A stretch of DNA of 43,719 nt from Pseudomonadota bacterium (GTDB lineage: Bacteria; Pseudomonadota; Gammaproteobacteria; Burkholderiales; Rhodocyclaceae): positions 1 through 43,719 of the forward strand of contig JAGTRX010000042.1 in NCBI GenBank assembly GCA_018262285.1, read 5' to 3'. The notes under the pieces were generated by a model. That model was not told the origin of the DNA. It did no database searches and saw only the letters and a list, made by a program, of their open reading frames with translations. How positions within the stretch are numbered: position 1 is the first letter of the stretch; each line of letters opens with the position of its first letter. A program made the translations under genes and the position numbers. Shown in pieces: positions 7,820-17,681 of this stretch.

Positions 7820-9025
7820 ATGGCCGATAAGGACGTCGCCAAACTCGGCCAGGTATTTACCCCACCGGCCGTTGTTGACGCCATGCTGCGCCTCCAACGC
7901 AATCAGGGTCGCGTACTCGAACCCGCCGCAGGCGATGGCGCCTTTTCCCGTCGCATCGAAAACTGCGTCGCCATCGAGCCGGATGCCCGGCACGCTCCGC
8001 CAGGCGCGCGAATCATGGATTTCTTCGCCTATCCAGAGAACAAGCGCTTCGCCACCATTATTGGCAACCCGCCTTACGTACGTTATCAGGACATCCAGCC
8101 GGAAACTGCCCTGCTCCTACGTTCAAAACTCTTCGACGGTCGTTCGAATCTCTATCTTTTCTTTATTGAAAAAGCCATCCGTCACCTCGAACCTGGTGGC
8201 GAACTGATTTTCATCACCCCGCGCGATTTTCTCAAGACCACTTCTTCAGTCAAGCTCAACCGCTGGCTCTACCAACAAGGCAACATTACCGACGCCATCG
8301 AGCTGGGCGACGCCAAAGTCTTCGACGGCGCCGTTCCCAATTGCCTGATCTGGCGTTTTGAAAAGGATCAGGTTTCACGTGAAACACGCTATGCCGAAAT
8401 AGGCTATGGCTGCGAACTCGCCCAAGCCTTGGCCAATCCACCTTGGCAGAACCGGATATTCACCGAGGCCAGCGGCCACTTGATGTTTACGCGCGGGGAT
8501 TACGGCCTGCATCTCCGCGATCTGTTCGCCGTCAAAGTTGGTGCTGTTTCCGGTGCCGATGACCTTTATGCCAGCCTGCCGGGTAACCGCAATTTTGTTT
8601 GCTCCGAAACCGCCACTACCGGCCTGACGCGTCAGATGCTCTGGCAAGCACCCGGTTCATCCAGGCCTGATCCCGCCCTATTGCCGCACAAGGAAAGGCT
8701 GATCGCCCGCCGTATCCGGCCTTACGACGAAAACAACTGGTGGCAGTGGGGTCGCGGTTACCCGGAAACCGATGCGCCCCGCATTTACGTCAATAACCGG
8801 ACGCGCCGGCCGCAGCCCTTCTTCCTGCATCCCTGCCCACATTTCGATGGCGCCGTATTGGCGCTTTTTCCGCACGACCCCAAAGCCAATCTCAAGAAAC
8901 TGTGCGCCGCACTCAACCAGATGGACTGGAACGAACTCGGCTTCATATGTGACGGCCGTTTCATCTTCACCCAGCGCAGCCTGGAAAACGCCCCCCTTCC
9001 CCTGAGCTTTGGCAACGCAGTGTAA
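7820..9025 (+). CDS. N6-adenine-specific DNA methyltransferase (TaqI/Eco57I-like)
   Basis: 401-residue class I methyltransferase of the gamma-type N6-adenine group. Visible: N-terminal GQVFTPPAVVDAML, SAM-binding motif I VLEPAAGDGAF (32-42) and catalytic NPPY (83-86). The remainder (about 230-400) would be the target-recognition domain. No restriction endonuclease or specificity subunit is adjacent, so it looks like an orphan methylase or the methylase of a dispersed system. Only 7 bp separate it from the hydrolase, yet no clear ribosome binding site precedes ATG 7820, so translation may be coupled. The frame also encodes parS site 2 (8371-8386). The target sequence is unknown. Confidence 0.85.
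   Translation: MADKDVAKLGQVFTPPAVVDAMLRLQRNQGRVLEPAAGDGAFSRRIENCVAIEPDARHAPPGARIMDFFAYPENKRFATIIGNPPYVRYQDIQPETALLLRSKLFDGRSNLYLFFIEKAIRHLEPGGELIFITPRDFLKTTSSVKLNRWLYQQGNITDAIELGDAKVFDGAVPNCLIWRFEKDQVSRETRYAEIGYGCELAQALANPPWQNRIFTEASGHLMFTRGDYGLHLRDLFAVKVGAVSGADDLYASLPGNRNFVCSETATTGLTRQMLWQAPGSSRPDPALLPHKERLIARRIRPYDENNWWQWGRGYPETDAPRIYVNNRTRRPQPFFLHPCPHFDGAVLALFPHDPKANLKKLCAALNQMDWNELGFICDGRFIFTQRSLENAPLPLSFGNAV
8371..8386. promoter_or_regulatory. parS: parS site 2 inside the methyltransferase gene
   Basis: GGTTTCACGTGAAACA matches the parS consensus TGTTTCACGTGAAACA at 15 of 16 positions, the mismatch being at the first base. It is read in the methyltransferase frame as part of a Val-Ser-Arg-Glu-Thr stretch. 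It is about 9.2 kb from the candidate oriC. Intragenic parS sites are common in other bacteria. Confidence 0.85.
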
Positions 9026-9059
9026 GATAGTCGGATTGCCACTCCAGCGTCCCCCTGCC

Positions 9060-10340
9060 ATGGTTCCCCATCTGACTACCGCCCTCACCGGCCCCCTCCT
9101 CGATCTGGAGCAACGTTTCCTGGAAAACTGTGCCCAGATTGAGCACTGGCTGCGTTGCCAGTGGCAGGAGCATCCGCCACCTTTCTATACTTCCTGCGAT
9201 TTGCGAAATTCAGGCTTCAAGCTGGCGCCGGTCGACACCAACCTGTTCCCCGGCGGTTTCAACAATCTCAACCCCGCTTTCCTGCCGCTCTGCGTGCAGG
9301 CAGCCATGAGCGCCATCGAAAAAATCTGTCCGCAAGCAAAGAGCATCGTCCTCATTCCGGAAAACCATACGCGCAACCAGTTCTACCTGCAAAATGTCGC
9401 CCGCCTCGCTCAAATTCTGCGCATGACCGGGCTGGAGGTTCGCATCGGTTCGCTATCACCGGAAATCAACGTTCCAACACCTATCGATCTGCCCAATGGC
9501 GAGACGCTGTTGCTCGAGCCTCTGGTACGCAACGGCAACCGTGTTGGTGTCGAGGGCTGCATTCCCTGTGCCATTCTTTTGAACAATGACCTCTCAGCCG
9601 GTATCCCGACCATCCTGCAAAATCTGGACGAGCAATTCGTCCTGCCACCAGTCCATGCAGCCTGGGCCGTGCGGCGCAAGTCGAAGCACTTCGCCGCCTA
9701 CGATCAGGTCGCTAATGATTTTGCCCAGGCTATCGGTATCGACCCCTGGCGCATCAACCCAGCCTTCGGGGTTTGCCGCAGCGTCAATTTTCAGGAGCGG
9801 CAAGGCGAGGAATGCCTAAAGGCCAATGTCGACGCTGTTCTCGAGAAGGTTCGTAACAAGTACCGGGAGCACGGCATTGACGAAACGCCCTACGTTGTTG
9901 TCAAAGCCGATGCTGGCACTTACGGCATGGGTGTGATGACAGTCAAGGACGCCAGCGAAATCACCGGTCTTAACCGCCGTCAGCGCAACAAGATGAGCGT
10001 CGTCAAGGAAGGACTTGAAGTTAGTGAAGTCCTCATCCAGGAAGGCGTGCACAGCTTTGAGACGGTGGGTGGCGCCGTGGCCGAACCCGTCATTTACATG
10101 ATTGACCGTTACGTCGTTGGTGGCTTTTATCGTGTGCACACCAATCGTGGCAAAGACGAAAATCTCAACGCCCCCGGCATGCACTTCGAGCCGCTTGCTT
10201 TCACCACCGGCTGCAACCTGCCCGACGCCTGCTGCTGTAACCCGGATGCGCCGCCCAACCGCTTCTACGCTTATGGCGTCGTCGGCCGCCTCGCCTGTCT
10301 GGCCGCCGCCCTTGAACTTGAAAGCACGGCGCCGAAATGA
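9060..10340 (+). CDS. gshA: Glutamate-cysteine ligase (proteobacterial GshA type)
   Basis: Joins glutamate and cysteine to gamma-glutamylcysteine, first step of glutathione synthesis, in the cytoplasm. About 426 residues of the non-E. coli GshA family found in betaproteobacteria, not homologous end to end with the E. coli enzyme. Recognisable by VDTNLFPGGFNNLNP, the IPENHTRNQFY segment and the C-terminal YVVVKADAGTYGMGVM grasp-like region. The cluster DACCCNPDAPPNRFYAYGV near the end is a family feature. ATG 9060 is chosen because it restores the usual N-terminus; no good ribosome binding site is visible and a TTG at 9009 is possible. Overlaps gshB by ATGA. Confidence 0.9.
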   Translation: MVPHLTTALTGPLLDLEQRFLENCAQIEHWLRCQWQEHPPPFYTSCDLRNSGFKLAPVDTNLFPGGFNNLNPAFLPLCVQAAMSAIEKICPQAKSIVLIPENHTRNQFYLQNVARLAQILRMTGLEVRIGSLSPEINVPTPIDLPNGETLLLEPLVRNGNRVGVEGCIPCAILLNNDLSAGIPTILQNLDEQFVLPPVHAAWAVRRKSKHFAAYDQVANDFAQAIGIDPWRINPAFGVCRSVNFQERQGEECLKANVDAVLEKVRNKYREHGIDETPYVVVKADAGTYGMGVMTVKDASEITGLNRRQRNKMSVVKEGLEVSEVLIQEGVHSFETVGGAVAEPVIYMIDRYVVGGFYRVHTNRGKDENLNAPGMHFEPLAFTTGCNLPDACCCNPDAPPNRFYAYGVVGRLACLAAALELESTAPK

Positions 10341-11359
10341 GCCCGCTTCCCGAACAATTGCGCTTTGGTAATGAAGCCTTTGGCGGCACAAAGCCGCTCA
10401 AGTTCGCTTTCATTATCGGACCCATTGATTCGCTCAAAGCTTACAAGGATTCTACCGTGGCCATGATGCGTGCCGGAGAACGGCATGGGCACGATGTGTA
10501 CGGCATTGAATGCCAGACCCTGGGCTGGCGTCAGTCGGAAACCAACCGTTCAACGGTGTTCGGCCAAGCTGTTCGCCTGCGTACTCGCCCCGACGACCAC
10601 GACTGGTATCGCGAAACCGGACGCGAATGGCTGCCCCTCAAAACTTTCGACGCAGTAGTGATGCGCAGGGATCCACCCTTCGATTTTGAATACCTCGCCG
10701 CCACCTGGCTGCTGGATCGCGCTGAATCCGAAGGTGTGCGCGTCGTCAACAAACCGCAGGCGCTGCGCGACCACTCCGAAAAACTCGCCATCACTGAATT
10801 CAGCCGTTTCATCCCGGCCACTGTTGTCGCCTCCGACATGCAGCGCATCCAGTCCTTCATTGACGATGAACGTGACGTCATCCTGAAGCCACTGGATGGC
10901 ATGGGCGGCCAGGGTATCTTTCGCGTGCACCGCAACGACCCCAATCGTAACTCCATTGTTGAAACCCTGTCGCAACTCGGTCGCCGTACCATCATGGGGC
11001 AAAAATACCTGCACGAAATTTCGCAGGGCGACAAACGCATCCTGCTTATCGGCGGCAAAGTCGTCCCGTTCTGCCTGGCTCGCATTCCCAAAGCCGGCGA
11101 AACACGCGGCAATCTCTCGGCCGGCGGTACCGGCGTCGCCCAGGAACTCTCAAAGAGCGACCTTGAAATTGCCGAAACCCTGGCACCCATCCTGATGAAA
11201 CGCGGCCTGATGCTGGTCGGCATCGACGTCATCGGCGACCATCTCACCGAGATCAATGTCACCAGCCCGACCTGCATGGTCGAAATCCGCCAGCAGACGG
11301 GTTTTGATGTTGCAGGAACCTTTATTACCGCCCTCGAGCATTTATGCGAAACCTCCTGA
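10337..11359 (+). CDS. gshB: Glutathione synthetase
   Basis: ATP-grasp ligase adding glycine to gamma-glutamylcysteine, second step of glutathione synthesis. 340 residues; family members are usually about 315. An N-terminal extension MSPLPEQLRFGNEAFGGTKP precedes the usual start KFAFIIGPIDSLKAYKDSTVAMM. Visible: MRRDPPFDFEYLAATWLLDRA, the ATP-binding VILKPLDGMGGQGIFR, RILLIGGKVVPFCLARIP and the metal/substrate loop GIDVIGDHLTEINVTSPT. Start ATG 10337 overlaps the gshA stop, consistent with translational coupling; a shorter start at the usual position is not excluded. Its end overlaps apbE by 16 bp, giving a four-gene overlapping unit gshA-gshB-apbE-small protein. Confidence 0.93.
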   Translation: MSPLPEQLRFGNEAFGGTKPLKFAFIIGPIDSLKAYKDSTVAMMRAGERHGHDVYGIECQTLGWRQSETNRSTVFGQAVRLRTRPDDHDWYRETGREWLPLKTFDAVVMRRDPPFDFEYLAATWLLDRAESEGVRVVNKPQALRDHSEKLAITEFSRFIPATVVASDMQRIQSFIDDERDVILKPLDGMGGQGIFRVHRNDPNRNSIVETLSQLGRRTIMGQKYLHEISQGDKRILLIGGKVVPFCLARIPKAGETRGNLSAGGTGVAQELSKSDLEIAETLAPILMKRGLMLVGIDVIGDHLTEINVTSPTCMVEIRQQTGFDVAGTFITALEHLCETS

Positions 11360-12366
11360 TTCTAGCCCTTTTCCTGACTTGTCTCGCCGCTTGCAAACCC
11401 TCCCCCGTGCAACACCAGGAGGCCTATGTTTTCGGCACGCGTGTCGAAGTTCTGGTTGCCGACGCCGACGAACAGAAGGGTAGAAACGCCATTGCCACCG
11501 TCTTGCGCGAATTTGATCGTCTGAACACCGCCTACCACGCCTGGAAGCCTTCCGAACTGACCACGCTTAATCAAGCAATGGCTGCCGGGAATAAGCATGC
11601 CGTCACGCCGGAGCTAGCCGCCTTTATCACCGACGCCCAGGATCTGGCCAAGCAGGGCGATTACCTGTTCGATCCCGGAATCGGGCGCCTGATCGGTATT
11701 TGGGGATTTCAGTCCGACGAGTTCGAACCGAAAATTCCAGCGCCAGCCACCCTCGCCGCCTGGTTACAGAAAAAACCTTCCATCGCCGATATCGAAATCT
11801 CCAACAATGTTGTCAGTAGCCACAATACGGCGGTTTCCCTCGATTTCGGCGGCTACCTTAAAGGCGTAGCACTTGACCGTGCTGCTGCAGTACTCAAGCG
11901 AGAAGGCATAGATAACGCCCTCATCAACATCGGCGGTAATGTCATGGCGCTAGGCAGCAAGCAAGGACGCAAGTGGAAAGTCGGCATTCGCCATCCACGC
12001 CAGCCCGGCCCGCTGGCAGCACTGGAATTGAATGACGGCGAGGCCACCGGCACTTCCGGCGATTACCAGCGCTTCTTCGAGCTCGACGGCAAGCGCTACC
12101 CTCACCTGCTCGACCCCCGTAATGCCCAGCCAGTGACGCATACGCAATCCCTGACGATTCTGATTCCGGCCGGCAAACGATCCGGAACCCTGTCGGATGC
12201 CCTCTCCAAGCCTATTTTTATCGCCGGCAGTGATGGCTGGCGCAACATGGCTCGTCAACTCGGAGTCGAGCATGTGCTTCGCGTCGATGCCAGTGGTAAA
12301 GTTCAGGTCACGGAAAAATTGCGCCAGCGCCTTGAAACACAGGAAGCCATGGAGACCATACAATGA
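11344..12366 (+). CDS. apbE: FAD:protein FMN transferase, lipoprotein (ApbE)
   Basis: Mg-dependent enzyme that transfers FMN from FAD onto Thr/Ser of periplasm-facing targets such as NqrB/C, RnfG/D or NosR-like proteins. 340 residues with a lipoprotein signal peptide (MRNLLILALFLTCLAAC, lipidated Cys17). Visible: FGTRVEV, LNTAYHAWKPSELTTLN, the FAD-site DFGGYLKGVALDRA, INIGGNVMALG, GTSGDYQRFFELDGKRYPHLLDP and GTLSDALSKPIFIAG. The start lies inside the end of gshB, so it is probably translated by coupling. The flavinylation target is not in this window; linkage to glutathione genes may simply reflect operon packing. Confidence 0.93.
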   Translation: MRNLLILALFLTCLAACKPSPVQHQEAYVFGTRVEVLVADADEQKGRNAIATVLREFDRLNTAYHAWKPSELTTLNQAMAAGNKHAVTPELAAFITDAQDLAKQGDYLFDPGIGRLIGIWGFQSDEFEPKIPAPATLAAWLQKKPSIADIEISNNVVSSHNTAVSLDFGGYLKGVALDRAAAVLKREGIDNALINIGGNVMALGSKQGRKWKVGIRHPRQPGPLAALELNDGEATGTSGDYQRFFELDGKRYPHLLDPRNAQPVTHTQSLTILIPAGKRSGTLSDALSKPIFIAGSDGWRNMARQLGVEHVLRVDASGKVQVTEKLRQRLETQEAMETIQ

Positions 12367-12566
12367 CCAGCAATTCTGATGATCCTGAAATAGCTGCGGC
12401 GACTACGCGCATGACGGGCGTTTCGGCCTTGCGCAAAATCCGCAAACTGGTGGACGAAGAAAATGCCAACGAGCACCTGAAAAGCCGGTGGGCGCCTCGC
12501 TTCATTGCTTTCACAGGTGTACTGCTTATTCTTCTGCTAACCTATTTTCTGCTGAAGTGGTTCTGA
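12363..12566 (+). CDS. Small tail-anchored membrane protein
   Basis: 67 residues, no recognised family. A charged soluble N-terminal part (about 1-45, with RMTGVSALRKIRKLVDEENANEHLKSRW) is followed by one hydrophobic helix (IAFTGVLLILLLTYFLLKWF, about 48-67) that runs to the C-terminus. It would sit in the inner membrane with its N-terminus in the cytoplasm. It overlaps the apbE stop by ATGA, so it is probably cotranslated and may assist ApbE or its target, by analogy with the small membrane partners of some flavinylation modules. Its last 41 bp overlap the end of the convergent rhomboid gene. Confidence 0.65.
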   Translation: MTSNSDDPEIAAATTRMTGVSALRKIRKLVDEENANEHLKSRWAPRFIAFTGVLLILLLTYFLLKWF

Positions 12567-13128
12567 GTAATCGAGCCATAACGATCCCGGCCACAAATCC
12601 GCCAAAATGGCTTTGCCAGGAAATACCCGCCTCCCCTGGCAAAACACCGAACACCATACCACCATAGAAAAATAGAACGCCAAAGCTAACAGCAATGGCA
12701 GAAAAAGTCCGTTCATACCAGCCGCGCAAGACCAGAAAACCGAAATACCCGAAGACAACACCACTGGCGCCAATGTGAACCGTTTGCCGCCCGCCGAGCA
12801 ACCAAGCTGCCAATCCAGCGCCAAAAATTGCAGCCAGCGTTACCAGCAAAAAACCTGAGATCCTCGGCCACAGGCAAAACCAGCCAAGCACCACCAAAGC
12901 GCCAATATTGGCGAATAGATGACTGAAACTGCCATGCAGCCAGGGCGCCATAATAACGCCCTCCAGGTGCCCAAAATCGCGTGGGAATACGCCAAAACGT
13001 CGCCAGCCCAGACTGAAAACCAAATCAACCGTGCTCATCAGCGCAATGCTGGCAACAAAAAACGCTAGAACCAAAACCCGAAGCTTAATCGGGCTTCCCT
13101 CTTTCGACTGATCGCCTGACACACGCAT
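12526..13128 (-). CDS. Rhomboid family intramembrane serine protease
   Basis: About 200 residues with six predicted membrane helices. Visible: the helix-2 motif WLHGSFSHLFAN (64-75), catalytic Ser122 in GASGVVFG (120-127) and His174 in QSHFGGFVAG, giving the Ser-His dyad. It cleaves membrane proteins within or near their transmembrane helices; the substrate is unknown. ATG 13128 is chosen because GAGG precedes it; a GTG six codons upstream (13146) is the alternative. Compact rhomboid proteins of this kind are often annotated rhombosortase-like, but no GlyGly-CTERM substrate is seen here. Transcribed after the CheX-like gene (23-bp gap) and convergent with the small protein. Confidence 0.85.
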   Translation of the reverse strand: MRVSGDQSKEGSPIKLRVLVLAFFVASIALMSTVDLVFSLGWRRFGVFPRDFGHLEGVIMAPWLHGSFSHLFANIGALVVLGWFCLWPRISGFLLVTLAAIFGAGLAAWLLGGRQTVHIGASGVVFGYFGFLVLRGWYERTFSAIAVSFGVLFFYGGMVFGVLPGEAGISWQSHFGGFVAGIVMARLLRTTSAENRLAEE

Positions 13129-13151
13129 TCCGCCTCGATCAGCCACAGCGC

Positions 13152-13841
13152 CTACATTCCAAGAGAGTCGAGCAGGTCGTCGTTGGCGTTTGACTGATTT
13201 TGCTGTGGCGCTGGTGCTGCTATTGGTTCTTTACTGGCCTGATCGATCAGGTCGTCAGGATTGGGGGCTTCCTGTGACTCGAAGTCATAAAGTTTGATGA
13301 ACTCGGTTCGATCAACAGCCAGTTCAAGGTAAAAAATGTTGTTGCGGCCGGTAAAAAAAGTAACGCGCCGACCCTCTGGATTATCCAGATTGGTATCCAC
13401 ACTCAGCATGACCTGCTTGTTGAGAACCAGCATTTTCGGCTGGTTCTGCGTGATATGGGTCTGCAGTTCGCGCCCAACTTTGCCCGTGAAATCACCAACA
13501 ATCTGATTCATCAGTTCGCCCATGACGTTGTTAACATCATCCGAAGTATGGGAACTGGCCAGGTGTTCCAGCGGCATGCCCATATTGAGCATATAACTCT
13601 CGTAGAGTTCCATGGCGGACTGAGCCGAGAAGTTGATAATCACGAGTCCTGAAAAACCGCCGTCAAACAACACGAAGCAACCGATATCGGGCTTGAGACA
13701 GGTTTTGGTAATACGCTGTACCATGCCGGAATAATGGATATTGCTACCGGTCGCCGCAGTCAGAACCTTGGTCACCGAGTTGCACAGACTGACCAGAAGA
13801 TCCTCAGTACCAAATACAACGGAGTTTTTTTCATTGCTCAT
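13152..13841 (-). CDS. CheC/CheX-like phosphatase-motif protein (possibly DUF3334)
   Basis: 229 residues, about the size of the uncharacterised family I recall as DUF3334. Read directly, residues 109-135 match the CheC/CheX/FliY phosphatase signature: Glu109-x2-Asn112, then exactly 22 residues, then Pro135. The -4 position is Asn rather than Asp/Ser. The surrounding GELMNQIVGDFTGKVG resembles the CheX catalytic helix. The C-terminus is low-complexity, acidic and Gln-rich, ending DDLLDSLGM. If active, it would dephosphorylate a receiver domain. It starts 12 bp after the gyrB stop (ATG 13841; a GTG at 13850 is the alternative), so it is probably the last gene of dnaA-dnaN-gyrB transcription. 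Function is inferred from the motif only. Confidence 0.7.
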   Translation of the reverse strand: MSNEKNSVVFGTEDLLVSLCNSVTKVLTAATGSNIHYSGMVQRITKTCLKPDIGCFVLFDGGFSGLVIINFSAQSAMELYESYMLNMGMPLEHLASSHTSDDVNNVMGELMNQIVGDFTGKVGRELQTHITQNQPKMLVLNKQVMLSVDTNLDNPEGRRVTFFTGRNNIFYLELAVDRTEFIKLYDFESQEAPNPDDLIDQASKEPIAAPAPQQNQSNANDDLLDSLGM

Positions 13842-13853
13842 GATGGACACCGT

Positions 13854-16358
<2,505 letters not shown>

Positions 16359-16377
16359 TCAATTTGAAAAATAATCG

Positions 16378-17484
16378 TTAGATACGCATTGGCATGACAA
16401 CATACTTGAATGAATTATCATCAGGTATTGATATCAGTGCGCTTGAACTGGCATCGTTAAAACTCCACTGCACGTTTGGCGTGTGAATGTTGTTCAAAAC
16501 ATCGAGCAGGTAGCTGACGTTAAAACCAATATCCAGCTCGTCACCCTGATAAGCGACTTCCATTTCTTCCTGCGCTTCTTCCTGTTCGGCATTGGCAACA
16601 ACAATTCGCAGGCTGTTATTGCCAATCACAATACGAACACCACGGAATTTCTCGTTGGTCAGAATAGCGGCTCGAACCATCGACTGCATCAACACCTGAC
16701 GATCAAAAATCAGGTGATGTTGCAAGCTGGCCGGGACAACGCGCTGGTAGTCGGGAAACTTGCCATCGATCAACTTGGAAACCAATACGATCGATCCAAA
16801 AGTAAATCGTACCTGGTTGGCCGTAAAACAAATATTCAGAGGTTCATCGTTGTCCATCAGAAGACGATTCAGTTCCAGAACCGTCTTGCGCGGCAAAATA
16901 GCTTCCTGACGCGGATGTTCTTCGCTAATCGCCATGCAGGCATAGGCCAAGCGGTGGCCATCTGTCGCTACGGCCCTTAATTCCTTGCCTTCCAGGAGGA
17001 GCAACAGTCCATTCAGATAATATCGGACATCTTGGGCTGCCATGGAAAACTGCGTTTTGGCCAGGAGCTTTTTGAAATCCCCCTGTGTCACGTTGAGTTC
17101 GCGCGTTTCACCTTCCGAAATGGTCATCCTAGGGAAATCGTTGGCCGCAAGTGTCTGCAAACTGAAGCGGATCTTGCCAGATTTAACGACCAGTTTATGC
17201 TCTTCCAAGGCTAGACTGACTTCGGCATTTTCTGGCAACAAACGCAAAATATCCTGAAGCTTGCGTGCTCCAACCGTCGTGGCACCATCGTTGCCTTCTC
17301 CGGCATCGGTCATGGCGGTGGTGACCTGAATCTCAATATCGGTCGCCAGAAAAGTCAGGCAACCGGCTTTTCGTTCAAGTAAAACATTGGAAAGAATGGG
17401 CAGGGTATGACGTCTCTCGACGATACCGGATACGGATTGCAAAGGTTGCAGCAACGTATCTCTCTGGGTCTTGATAAGAATCAT
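16378..17484 (-). CDS. dnaN: DNA polymerase III beta sliding clamp
   Basis: Processivity clamp, a ring-shaped homodimer that tethers DNA polymerase III and binds many partners. 368 residues, the usual length, made of three similar domains. It begins MILIKTQRDTLLQPLQSVSGIVERRHTLPILSNVLLE, contains ATDGHRLAYA and KTVLELNRLL, and ends with the conserved YVVMPMRI. Start ATG 17484 has AAAGGAA about 9 nt upstream. Separated from dnaA by a 197-bp AT-rich spacer and followed by gyrB after 46 bp. Confidence 0.98.
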   Translation of the reverse strand: MILIKTQRDTLLQPLQSVSGIVERRHTLPILSNVLLERKAGCLTFLATDIEIQVTTAMTDAGEGNDGATTVGARKLQDILRLLPENAEVSLALEEHKLVVKSGKIRFSLQTLAANDFPRMTISEGETRELNVTQGDFKKLLAKTQFSMAAQDVRYYLNGLLLLLEGKELRAVATDGHRLAYACMAISEEHPRQEAILPRKTVLELNRLLMDNDEPLNICFTANQVRFTFGSIVLVSKLIDGKFPDYQRVVPASLQHHLIFDRQVLMQSMVRAAILTNEKFRGVRIVIGNNSLRIVVANAEQEEAQEEMEVAYQGDELDIGFNVSYLLDVLNNIHTPNVQWSFNDASSSALISIPDDNSFKYVVMPMRI

Positions 17485-17601
17485 ATATATAAATTCCTTT
17501 AAAGACTAAGTACGAAACAAGTCTGGGTATAACTAAATTTTTTCATTTCTAATCATTAACTTAAATAAGAAAACAGGGTCTTGGAAAAGCTCTGGATTGC
17601 C

Positions 17602-17610
17602 TGTGGATGA
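17602..17610 (-). promoter_or_regulatory. DnaA box, one mismatch
   Basis: TGTGGATGA, reverse complement TCATCCACA, differs from TTATCCACA at the second base. It lies between the AT-rich tract and the perfect box of the dnaA-dnaN spacer. Confidence 0.6.
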
Positions 17611-17670
17611 AACTCGAACAACTTGGCTGTCCGGTTCAAAAGTGTTGGTCTTCCACAATGGCAAAACAGC

Positions 17671-17679
17671 TTATCCACA
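17671..17679 (+). promoter_or_regulatory. DnaA box, perfect consensus
   Basis: TTATCCACA, the high-affinity DnaA box, immediately beside the dnaA stop codon at 17682. A partial repeat CTTATCC follows directly. Confidence 0.85.
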
Positions 17680-17681
17680 GC

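Larger units (their letters stand above)
17485..17681. other. oriC: Candidate chromosomal origin (oriC): dnaA-dnaN spacer
   Basis: 197-bp noncoding spacer. The stretch 17529-17573 contains only about six G/C bases in 45 and is the obvious DNA-unwinding element. Next to it are a perfect DnaA box TTATCCACA (17671-17679), a one-mismatch box TGTGGATGA (17602-17610, reverse strand) and a weak box TCTTCCACA (17649-17657). Gene directions switch around dnaA: gyrB and dnaN point left, rpmH to mnmE point right, as expected at an origin. The dnaA-rpmH spacer is the alternative or a bipartite partner. Confidence 0.6.
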
